NCBI GenBank assembly: GCA_041687575.1
Contig: JAWLBS010000348.1
Location: 1 to 5,364 of the forward strand
Direction: 5' to 3'
DNA length: 5,364 bases
Origin: JANYLN01 sp041687575
GTDB taxonomy: Bacteria > Planctomycetota > Phycisphaerae > UBA1845 > JANYLN01
Part shown: positions 1 to 5,188 of the stretch, one piece after another
Position numbering within the stretch: position 1 is the first letter of the stretch
How the letters are laid out: every line of letters begins with the position of its first letter
Position numbers and translations under genes: made by a program
Notes under the pieces: generated by a model
Seen by the model: the letters and a program-made list of their open reading frames with translations, nothing else
What the model was told of the DNA's origin: nothing
The model's database searches: none

Positions 1-225
1 TTCTTCGTGTTCACCTCGCCGGTCTCCGACCAGGGCAGCTACATCACCGGGGAGAGCCTGCGGCTGATCCTCTGGCTGCTGCCGCTGGTGCCGCTGGGGG
101 TGTGGCTGGGCAGCTGGCTGAACCGTAACATGTCCAACCGCTACTTCAACGTGGTGGTCAACGTCCTGCTGGGGCTGATGGGCCTGTGGCTGGTCTACTC
201 GAACCTGCCGTGGCTGCGGGCGTGA
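1..225 (+). CDS. TauE/SafE (TSUP) family permease, C-terminal fragment
   Basis: Only the last 74 codons are in the window; the frame is open from base 1 and ends at TGA 223-225, so the start lies upstream. The fragment has two hydrophobic segments, at about local residues 19-40 and 48-67. They are separated by a short polar turn (NRNMSNRYFN) and followed by a brief tail ending WLRA. The pattern 'PLGVWLGSWLNRNMSNR' followed by a Leu/Gly-rich last helix is the usual C-terminal end of TSUP/DUF81 proteins. These are inner-membrane permeases associated with sulfite, sulfonate or other organic-anion transport. The substrate cannot be inferred. The last five codons (TGG CTG CGG GCG stop) recur at 522-536 beyond a palindrome block, so the present stop may have been made or preserved by an insertion or duplication. 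The family call rests on a short piece and could be wrong, but a polytopic membrane protein is clear. Confidence 0.72.
   Translation, partial: FFVFTSPVSDQGSYITGESLRLILWLLPLVPLGVWLGSWLNRNMSNRYFNVVVNVLLGLMGLWLVYSNLPWLRA
210..223 (+). repeat. 14-bp direct repeat, left copy
   Basis: The sequence gtggctgcgggcgt occurs here and again, perfectly, at 521-534. This copy covers the last codons of the TSUP gene. The block between the copies carries all five 13-bp palindromes, so the repeats look like the borders of an insertion or of a local duplication. Confidence 0.7.
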
Positions 226-234
226 CGGTTTGGC

Positions 235-513
235 GGGGTCTGTCCCCCGGCAACCCGAAGACGCTTACTGGGGTCTGACCCCCTCTTGGAACTCTGGCAG
301 CCTGTTCACGGCCTTCGTGTTTGCGGACGCCTGATAGCCGTTCACCGTCGCCGGGGTCTGACCCCATGGGCGCCGCGTCCGCATGCTGGGGGCAGCCCTT
401 GTGGGGCGTCCGCGCGCTGGGGGTCAGACCCCGGTGGATGGGGCAGGGATCGGGGCTGCCTCCCGGATTGTGGCGTTGGCCGGGGCGGGGCGCCTGCGTC
501 GGGGTCAGACCCC
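235..513. repeat. Cluster of five 13-bp palindromes, ggggtc(t/a)gacccc
   Basis: Copies are at 235-247 (one variant base, ggggtctgtcccc), 270-282, 353-365, 420-432 and 501-513. Each has 6-bp arms around one central base and could form a short hairpin or be a dyad protein site. The central base is T in the first three and A in the last two, so the cluster reads as three copies in one orientation then two in the other. A sixth, decayed copy may be present near 388-398. From memory, GGGGTC(T/A)GACCCC-like motifs are dispersed in several bacterial phyla and often lie near REP-associated tyrosine transposases. No such transposase gene is in this window. The motif presence is certain; its function is not. 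Confidence 0.8.
375..427 (+). repeat. Imperfect direct repeat, 31-bp period
   Basis: Bases 375-395 (gcgtccgcatgctgggggcag) and 406-427 (starting gcgtccgcgcgctggggg) match except for two substitutions and one inserted T. The second copy runs into an intact palindrome (420-432). The first runs into what looks like a decayed one. The block therefore seems to have grown partly by internal duplication. Confidence 0.55.
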
Positions 514-520
514 CGGGGGT

Positions 521-534
521 GTGGCTGCGGGCGT
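521..534 (+). repeat. 14-bp direct repeat, right copy
   Basis: This is identical to 210-223. Read in the register of the TSUP gene, bases 522-536 give TGG CTG CGG GCG TAG, that is W-L-R-A-stop, the same ending as the gene itself (TGG CTG CGG GCG TGA). This suggests the gene originally ended at this copy and that the block 224-534 (or 210-520) was inserted into, or duplicated from, its terminus. Confidence 0.7.
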
Positions 535-595
535 AGTTCACATCATCCGCGATACGAATCGGCCGATATATACCCGGGCTCTCCGGGCGATCCGC

Positions 596-623
596 TTGAC
601 CCGCGCGGTCGGCGGTCAACAAT
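596..623 (+). promoter_or_regulatory. Candidate sigma-70-type promoter for the fusion gene
   Basis: TTGACC (596-601, 5/6 to the -35 consensus) is followed after 16 bp by AACAAT (618-623, 4/6 to the -10 consensus). Transcription would start about 50 bases upstream of the ATG at 684. In a GC-rich genome of uncertain phylum this is only a plausible match. A TATATA at 567-572 is an alternative -10 with no good -35 partner. Confidence 0.28.
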
Positions 624-674
624 GGTGCAGATCGACATTCGCGCCGTGGGGGGCACCACCGGTGTGTCACTGAC

Positions 675-679
675 GAGGA
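675..679 (+). promoter_or_regulatory. Ribosome binding site of the fusion gene
   Basis: GAGGA ends four bases before ATG 684. The spacing is short but usable, and it supports this ATG as the start. The next in-frame Met is well inside the nucleotidylyltransferase domain (residue 141), after the nucleotide-binding motif. Confidence 0.55.
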
Positions 680-683
680 CCAT

Positions 684-3647
684 ATGAGCGACACGAAGAT
701 ATCGCCCGCCGTCGCGCGTCATCTCAATGACGTCGCCAGGCTCAGCCAGCAGAAGATCCTCAACCCCGACAGCCTGTCGCTGTACGGCGGCATCCGAACC
801 GATGCGCCGGTGCTCGTCCTGCTGGCAGCTGGCAAGGGGACGCGGTTCGGCAAGGACCCCAAGTGCATCCAGCCGGTCTGCGGCGTGCCGCTGGCGCGGC
901 ACTCGGTGGACGCGTTCCGGCGGCTGGCGGCGGCGCCGGTCGTCTGCATCGTCGGCTACCGTCACGAGCAGGTGGCCGGGGCGCTGGGGTGCGACAACAT
1001 TCACGTCCGTTCGGACGATCCGGCCGGCGGGACGGCGTTTGCGGTGTACGAGGCGTTCAGCGTGCCGGGCCTGCTCGAGCGGAACCCCGCGCTGATCATC
1101 TCGATGGGCGACCGGATCGTCCCAATGAGCATCTTTCAGCGGCTGTGGGAGACTCACTGCAGCGGTGACGGCGAGGCCGACCTGACATTCCTGACCGCGC
1201 GGTACGAGCCGCCCGGCAACCGCGGCAAGGGGCGGGTGCTGCGAGATGAGAACCGCCGCGTCGTCCGCCTGATCGAGCAGCGCGACATCGACGGCCAGAC
1301 CGACGAGATCCGCCGCCAGGCCCTGATGAGCCTGACCGAGGGCAACTGCCCGGTCTACGTCATCCGCGCCGCGACGCTGATTCGCCACCTGCAGGACCTC
1401 ACCAACGAAAACGCCCAGGGGCAGTACTACATCACCGACATCGTCGAGCGGATCAGTGCCGCCGGCGGCGAGGTGCGCACGGTCACCACCCAGCCGGGCG
1501 ATCCGGAATACGACCTGCTGTGCGCGGATGTGACGCGGCCGGAGGACCTGCCCGCGCTCGAGGTGCGGATGGCGAGGACCCGGGACCTGTTCCCGGGGGA
1601 GTTCGAGGTCGATGAGGCAGCCCGGGCGGTGCTGACGGGCCGGCCGGCGGGGCAGGTCGCCTCGATCGCCCGGCAACTGGCTGAACTGATGGAGGCCGCT
1701 TCGCGCGAGAAGCTCGGCTTCAAGCCGGACCAGCCGATCTCGCTCGGAATCGCCGGCGGGCGGCTGCGGATTGCATTCATGCACCCGGACATGGGGCGCT
1801 TCTTCGGGCCGGCGTGGCAGATGTCGATCGGGGCGGGCGAGGCAGCTGGCGACGAGCAGATCGTCGTGCTGATGCAGGAGGCAGGCGACCGGCGGATCCA
1901 CCTGTACCCGATCAACCCGAAGTACCGCGAGAGCATCAACCACATCGACGGCGACGACGAGGCGATGTTCCCGGGGCTGGAGGTGTCGGACTGGCACACC
2001 TACGAGGGCTTCGGCACGCGGATGAGCGAGACGCTGCTGCTGTCGCTGGGCTACTTCAGCGACGAGGAGCTCGACAACCGCCGCCGGGCGGGCCTGCCGC
2101 TGCCGCCGCCGTCGCTGTGGGCGACGAGCAACATGCGGCGGCCGTTCGCGCTGGTCGGCAACGCCATCGCCTCGATGCGGACCCTTCGCGACGGCTCCGG
2201 GGGCGCCAAAGTTGAGCAGTATCTTGGCAAAAAAGGCTTCAACGGCCTTCGCCTGACCTGCACGGGCAGCATCCCGCAGGGGGGCTTTTCCAGTTCCTCG
2301 GCGGTGACGGTGGCGGTCAAGAATGCGATCAACGCCCTGTTCGAGATCGGCCTGACGCCGGATACGCTCGTGCACCTGGCGTGCCAGGCGGAGTACGGGA
2401 CCGGGGTGCGGGCCGGCTCGCTCGACCAGGCGACCGAGCAGAAGGGCCAGGCCGGCCAGGGGACGCTGATCTCCTCGAACCCCCGCGAGGACTACCGCAT
2501 CATCGGCACGTACCCGGTGCCGGCCGAGCGGTTCTGCGTGATCTTTCCGTACAGTGTCGAGCGCGACCGCAGGGCGTGGCAGTGGTCGTGGGGCGTCTAC
2601 GGCGGCTCGACCGCGCCCGGTGAGCCGCTGACGACGACCGAGGCCCGCAAGATGACGGGCAAGGCGGCCGAGATTGCGGCGCTGCTGATTCGCCAGCCGC
2701 TGGACGTCGACTTCTTCCAGGAAATTGAAAACGACCTGGTGACCGGCGGCGCCCTGAGCGGGGCTTGCGCGGCGCGGGTCTGCCAGGTGCTGCGGCAGCT
2801 GCCGCTGCTGATCCCGCGAGAGGACCTGCGGCAACGTGTGCACGAGAATCGCGACTGGTTCGTCGAGGCGCTGCAGGGGCAGGGGCTCTCGCGCGACGAG
2901 GCGGTACGCAAGGCCGATCAGACGCTGGAGTCGCTGTTTGCCGGCTGGCGGGACCCGGTCCTGCGGCGGACGCTGGCGGATGGCAGCACCCGGCGCGAGC
3001 AGGGCGTGCCGCTGCGGGCGATGGCTGGGTACCTGTTCGGCGAGGTCGCCAAGAACTTCCGCCTGATCCACCACCCCGAGCAGTGGATCGAGTGCGTGAC
3101 CCTATCGCAGCGGGGCGACCGCTGCGTCGAGATCGACCCGGACCGCCTGCCCGGCCGCGAGCAGATGGCCGGCGATCTCGACTTCGAGGCAGGGCTGGAA
3201 GGGCCCGACCGCCTGGCGGCGTGGCTCGAGCGGTGCGGGGCGGGCCTGTTCGACTTTGACGCCGGTCTCGATGACGCGAGCCTCGATCCGGCCGACCCGC
3301 CGAACTTTGGCCGGCTGCAGGGCTCAAACTTCTTCCGCGGGCTGGCGCTGATCGACCTGGCCGAGGCGATGCTCAAGCGGGCCTTCGGCGACGATGCCAT
3401 CGCGGTCCGGGTCAACGCGGCGGGGCAGGGCGACTACTTCCAGGTGCACATCGACACGCACAAGGCCGAGCCCGACGAGGTCAAGACCTTCATCCGGGAG
3501 GCGTTCTACCGGCGGTTCGGCATCGCGCCGGACCTGGAGTTTGTCGAGGTCCGCCCCGGCGGCGGCGCGGCCGGGGTGCGTCTCAGCCGGTACGACCTGC
3601 TGCCGGATTTGGTCCAGCGGCTGCGGGCGGTGACGGAGCGGGGGTAG
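684..3647 (+). CDS. Bifunctional sugar-1-phosphate nucleotidylyltransferase / galactokinase-family sugar kinase
   Basis: This 987-residue cytosolic enzyme has no signal peptide or membrane segment. After a ~40-residue leader, residues 42-300 match the GlmU-type NTP transferase fold. LAAGKGTRF (47-55) binds nucleotide, DPK (58-60) carries the expected catalytic Lys, PAGGTA is at 113-118, and MGD (141-143) has the metal-binding Asp. GKGRVLRD (181-188), LIEQRD (196-201) and QGQYYITDIV (245-254) then match GlmU closely. Residues ~350-987 are a GHMP kinase of galactokinase type. GRLRIAFMHPD (359-369) stands where galactokinases have GRVNLIGEHTD, and IPQGGFSSSSAVTVA (530-544) is the phosphate loop. 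AEY...SLDQ (569-582) places the catalytic Asp at 581, and RVNAAGQGDYFQV (909-921) is motif III. The kinase part is ~640 residues against ~390 for ordinary galactokinases, with extra sequence before the phosphate loop and between D581 and motif III. By analogy with Fkp-type fusions, I infer that it converts a free sugar to sugar-1-phosphate and then to a nucleotide sugar. The sugar is unknown, and Fkp itself has different motifs. Domain calls are firm and substrate is open. The gene is apparently monocistronic and faces a convergent antitoxin gene. Confidence 0.9.
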   Translation: MSDTKISPAVARHLNDVARLSQQKILNPDSLSLYGGIRTDAPVLVLLAAGKGTRFGKDPKCIQPVCGVPLARHSVDAFRRLAAAPVVCIVGYRHEQVAGALGCDNIHVRSDDPAGGTAFAVYEAFSVPGLLERNPALIISMGDRIVPMSIFQRLWETHCSGDGEADLTFLTARYEPPGNRGKGRVLRDENRRVVRLIEQRDIDGQTDEIRRQALMSLTEGNCPVYVIRAATLIRHLQDLTNENAQGQYYITDIVERISAAGGEVRTVTTQPGDPEYDLLCADVTRPEDLPALEVRMARTRDLFPGEFEVDEAARAVLTGRPAGQVASIARQLAELMEAASREKLGFKPDQPISLGIAGGRLRIAFMHPDMGRFFGPAWQMSIGAGEAAGDEQIVVLMQEAGDRRIHLYPINPKYRESINHIDGDDEAMFPGLEVSDWHTYEGFGTRMSETLLLSLGYFSDEELDNRRRAGLPLPPPSLWATSNMRRPFALVGNAIASMRTLRDGSGGAKVEQYLGKKGFNGLRLTCTGSIPQGGFSSSSAVTVAVKNAINALFEIGLTPDTLVHLACQAEYGTGVRAGSLDQATEQKGQAGQGTLISSNPREDYRIIGTYPVPAERFCVIFPYSVERDRRAWQWSWGVYGGSTAPGEPLTTTEARKMTGKAAEIAALLIRQPLDVDFFQEIENDLVTGGALSGACAARVCQVLRQLPLLIPREDLRQRVHENRDWFVEALQGQGLSRDEAVRKADQTLESLFAGWRDPVLRRTLADGSTRREQGVPLRAMAGYLFGEVAKNFRLIHHPEQWIECVTLSQRGDRCVEIDPDRLPGREQMAGDLDFEAGLEGPDRLAAWLERCGAGLFDFDAGLDDASLDPADPPNFGRLQGSNFFRGLALIDLAEAMLKRAFGDDAIAVRVNAAGQGDYFQVHIDTHKAEPDEVKTFIREAFYRRFGIAPDLEFVEVRPGGGAAGVRLSRYDLLPDLVQRLRAVTERG

Positions 3648-3670
3648 GCAGGGGGCGAGGGATGTTCGTG

Positions 3671-3685
3671 TTCGCCAGAGGCGAA
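3671..3685. other. Small hairpin between convergent genes
   Basis: ttcgcc (3671-3676) and ggcgaa (3680-3685) form a perfect 6-bp stem with a 3-base loop. It sits between the ends of the fusion gene and the antitoxin gene. No T-run follows on either strand, so it is not a classical intrinsic terminator, though it could help end transcription from both sides. Confidence 0.35.
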
Positions 3686-3763
3686 GCGGATAGGGAGACA
3701 GGTCGTCGGAGAGCGGGAGAGCTTCTCGGCAGGCCTGGAGGTGGTCCCCAGTCCCGAGGTCGT

Positions 3764-4033
3764 CTACGTCTGTTTGAGCCCTTGCTTGAGGATCTCGCTG
3801 GCGAGCTGCTTGACAGGCCTGCGCTGTCGGCGGGCGACGTCGCGTAGTGCGTGAAAGCTCTGTTCGTCTATTTCGATCTCGAAGTGCCGCCTCTCAATGT
3901 CCGCCTCGAACGCCACCGGCTGCAAAGATTCCTCGTAGTCCGTGATGCTGTGGGTATCCCAGAACGCGGCTGCTTCCTCCTGCGAGCGGAAGTTCTCGGG
4001 CAGCGGATCAGCAGGTTTATCCACGTCTTTCAT
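3764..4033 (-). CDS. CopG-family (ribbon-helix-helix) antitoxin, apparently unpaired
   Basis: The product has 89 residues. The N-terminal half carries the signature of the CopG antitoxin family (PF12441-like). LPENFRSQEEAAAFWDTHS (11-29) followed by TDYEESLQPV (31-40) corresponds to the family pattern 'lPeFkseeEEaeFWdtHd..dY'. The C-terminal half reads as a ribbon-helix-helix DNA-binding domain: strand HFEIEID (50-56), helix ~57-71, turn at RRP, helix ~73-88. Such antitoxins bind and neutralise a BrnT- or RelE-like toxin and repress their own promoter. No toxin reading frame is visible on either side within the window: 3648-3763 is too short and 4034-4284 has no toxin-like translation. It is therefore either a solitary antitoxin or remnant, or a stand-alone regulator. 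ATG 4033 is supported by a good upstream GAGGAG. Its base composition looks less GC-rich than the neighbours, which would fit lateral acquisition. Confidence 0.8.
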   Translation of the reverse strand: MKDVDKPADPLPENFRSQEEAAAFWDTHSITDYEESLQPVAFEADIERRHFEIEIDEQSFHALRDVARRQRRPVKQLASEILKQGLKQT

Positions 4034-4036
4034 AGT

Positions 4037-4044
4037 CTCTCCTC
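4037..4044 (-). promoter_or_regulatory. Ribosome binding site of the antitoxin gene
   Basis: On the minus strand GAGGAGAG precedes ATG 4033. Its GAGGAG core (4039-4044) lies 5 bases upstream of the start codon. This is the strongest Shine-Dalgarno match in the window and fixes the start. Confidence 0.7.
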
Positions 4045-4060
4045 GACGCGATCTTACCAG

Positions 4061-4066
4061 ATGATA
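4061..4066 (-). promoter_or_regulatory. Candidate -10 box for the antitoxin gene
   Basis: TATCAT on the minus strand (5/6 to TATAAT) lies 27 bases upstream of the start codon. I see no good -35 box at the right distance. If the antitoxin represses itself, its operator would be expected close to here. Confidence 0.25.
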
Positions 4067-4118
4067 TCCGTGATGAGCATCCGACAGCCTCCACCCACGG
4101 TTCCGGATACGATACCTT

Positions 4119-4139
4119 CCTTGGCGGTGGCAGCCAAGG
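4119..4139. other. Hairpin in the divergent intergenic region
   Basis: ccttggc (4119-4125) and gccaagg (4133-4139) form a perfect 7-bp stem with a 7-base loop. No T-tract follows on either strand, so a terminator is unlikely. Its place between two divergent genes makes a regulatory dyad or an incidental inverted repeat equally possible. Apart from candidate promoter boxes, nothing else is recognisable in 4034-4284. Confidence 0.4.
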
Positions 4140-4171
4140 CGGGGCTCGCTTTAGAGGGAGGATGGCCGTCG

Positions 4172-4200
4172 TTGCCGCGTCAAGCATGTACGGTTACACT
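4172..4200 (+). promoter_or_regulatory. Candidate promoter for the DUF4352-like gene
   Basis: TTGCCG (4172-4177) and TACACT (4195-4200) are separated by exactly 17 bp. Each matches the sigma-70 consensus at 4 of 6 positions. The gap to ATG 4285 is 84 bases. This is the best-spaced pair I found upstream of the gene, but chance is not excluded. Confidence 0.3.
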
Positions 4201-4284
4201 CCTTCTCGGCGGAGCCGGCCGCGGATGGTTCGGCTGCCTTCGAATAGTTGTCGCCTGCCGTAGCGAGCGTGCGAGTCGAAGACC

Positions 4285-5067
4285 ATGCCTGACAACCTCG
4301 AACAACTCCGCATGGCCGTGCAGCAGACGCAAGGCAAGCCAACGCGCCGCCGTCGTCGGCTCGATTGGGTCGCCCTGTTCGGGCGGCTCAGCCGCGGGGC
4401 GACGCTGCTCGGCGTGCTGCTGCTGGTGGGGGTGGCGATCAGCGTTGCGTGGCCGCACGCGGGGCCGATCCGTGACACCGTGCAGAAGATCGTGCGAGGC
4501 GCCCCCGCCGCCGACGCCACCGCGGCCGACGCCACCGCCCCGGCGGATGCGGCCGAGGCCGTCGGCGATGAAGCGGCTTCGGCAACCGCGGCCGGGGCAC
4601 CCGGCGAAGGTGCCGCCGCCGATCCGTCAGCTGCCCGTTCGTCGCCCGGCCGGGCTGAGGCCGCCGGGTCCGTCAACGCCGATGCCCCGTCCCATCAGCC
4701 CGGCGAGGTCTTTATCGTCGGTGAGTGGGAATATCGCGCAAACCGCGTCGAGTGGCGGGACTCGCTGGAAGCTGACGGCGACCAGGCCCGCCGGCCCGCC
4801 CCGGGGCGGCGATTCCTCGTCGTGCAGTTGACCGTCTGCAACATCTCGCAGGCGGCCGCGGTGCTCCCGGCGGTCCGCCTGGCAGGCCCCGGCGGGCGGG
4901 TCATCGAACCGATCGACACGCCCGATGAGACCGACACATCGACCCTCGCCCCCGACCGCCACCACAGGCGGCAGGTCGTCTTCGAGGTGCCCCCGGGCAA
5001 GGGATACCGCCTGCAGCTCAAAGGCGGCTGGCTGTCGGACCGGACAGCGTTCGTGGCGATTCCATAG
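4285..5067 (+). CDS. Membrane-anchored protein with a DUF4352-like C-terminal domain
   Basis: The product has 260 residues. A short basic N-terminus (RRRRR, 21-25) precedes a single hydrophobic segment at about 39-56 (TLLGVLLLVGVAISVAW). This predicts a cytoplasmic N-terminus with the rest outside the membrane. Residues ~73-137 are a low-complexity Ala/Asp/Pro/Gly linker. From ~142 to 259 the sequence looks like a beta-rich DUF4352/telokin-like domain. EVFIVGEWEYRANRVEW (141-157) is followed by RRFLVVQLTVCNIS (175-188), a typical '.fl.v.ltv.N.s' strand pattern. VVFEVPPG (231-238) and YRLQLKG (241-247) come next, then a final strand. Such domains are usually extracytoplasmic and their function is poorly known. 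The Shine-Dalgarno is weak (gaaga at 4278-4282), but no better upstream start is seen. The gene is divergent from the antitoxin gene with 251 bp between, and it is not linked to a clear operon. The topology is solid; the domain name is moderately sure. Confidence 0.75.
   Translation: MPDNLEQLRMAVQQTQGKPTRRRRRLDWVALFGRLSRGATLLGVLLLVGVAISVAWPHAGPIRDTVQKIVRGAPAADATAADATAPADAAEAVGDEAASATAAGAPGEGAAADPSAARSSPGRAEAAGSVNADAPSHQPGEVFIVGEWEYRANRVEWRDSLEADGDQARRPAPGRRFLVVQLTVCNISQAAAVLPAVRLAGPGGRVIEPIDTPDETDTSTLAPDRHHRRQVVFEVPPGKGYRLQLKGGWLSDRTAFVAIP
4510..4538 (+). repeat. 15-bp tandem duplication in the linker coding sequence
   Basis: gccgacgccaccgc occurs at 4510-4523 and again at 4525-4538, in frame, encoding ADATA twice (residues 76-85). 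This fits an Ala-rich linker growing by slippage and suggests its length varies between relatives. Confidence 0.7.
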
Positions 5068-5095
5068 TCACCGCGTCGGGTGCCATCGTCCTTCG

Positions 5096-5157
5096 TCAAC
5101 GAGCCGCGACCGTGAGGGAGCGGAATGCCTCAACGAGCCGCGACCGTGAGGGAGCGG
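5096..5157. repeat. Tandem 28-bp repeat, 34-bp period
   Basis: Bases 5096-5123 and 5130-5157 are identical over 28 bases (tcaacgagccgcgaccgtga, then gggagcgg), separated by aatgcc. The first copy starts 28 bases after the stop of the DUF4352-like gene. I recall this unit as a dispersed intergenic repeat in many planctomycete genomes. Its translations appear as 'SRDREGA'-like strings in spurious proteins. This is family knowledge from memory and not a search result. Confidence 0.85.
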
Positions 5158-5169
5158 TAGACCACGAGG

Positions 5170-5184
5170 GCGGGCCGTGCCCGC
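5170..5184. other. Hairpin gcgggc-cgt-gcccgc
   Basis: A perfect 6-bp GC-only stem with a 3-base loop lies just after the tandem 28-bp repeats. It is one of at least four stem-loops in the last 200 bases. No T-run follows. Confidence 0.5.
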
Positions 5185-5188
5185 GAAG

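Larger units (their letters stand above)
226..683. other. 458-bp intergenic region: palindrome block plus leader
   Basis: No convincing gene lies here. The left two-thirds hold five ggggtc(t/a)gacccc-type palindromes and an imperfect 31-bp-spaced repeat, bracketed by the 14-bp direct repeat at 210-223 and 521-534. The right part (537-683) is a different kind of sequence. It has a short AT-rich patch (gatatata, 565-572), a small hairpin (cccgg/ccggg around 573-587), a candidate promoter and the ribosome binding site of the next gene. Open frames across it on both strands translate to low-complexity Gly/Pro/Arg/Ala protein and look like GC-driven artefacts. Confidence 0.65.

Noticed and set aside
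235..513. CRISPR array made of the 13-bp palindromes.
   Set aside because: Spacing is irregular (35, 83, 67 and 81 bp between copies), the repeat is too short, and the orientation changes.
158..694. Open frames on both strands across the palindrome region (minus 158-694, plus 286-687, 321-536 and 383-673).
   Set aside because: They run through repeats and give Gly/Pro/Arg-rich protein with no ribosome binding sites or recognisable domains.
2229..2234. Run of six A within the GC-rich fusion gene as a frameshift signal.
   Set aside because: The codons are GGC AAA AAA GGC, which do not form the usual X-XXY-YYZ slippery heptamer. The frame continues straight into the conserved phosphate loop, so there is no sign of a programmed shift.
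543..3074. An 843-codon open frame on the minus strand opposite the fusion gene.
   Set aside because: Its translation is Arg/Gln/Val/Leu-rich without domain motifs, and the + strand frame has many conserved catalytic motifs. Long antisense frames are expected in GC-rich coding DNA.
3648..3763. Rho-independent terminator after the fusion gene or the antitoxin gene.
   Set aside because: The 6-bp hairpin at 3671-3685 is not followed by a T-run on either strand.
3851..4831. A 326-codon + strand frame overlapping the antitoxin gene and the DUF4352-like gene.
   Set aside because: It is antisense to the antitoxin and out of frame with the anchored protein. Its second half is Pro/Arg-rich shadow sequence.
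5096..5157. CRISPR array made of the 28-bp units.
   Set aside because: There are only two copies with a 6-bp spacer, which is a tandem repeat and not an array.
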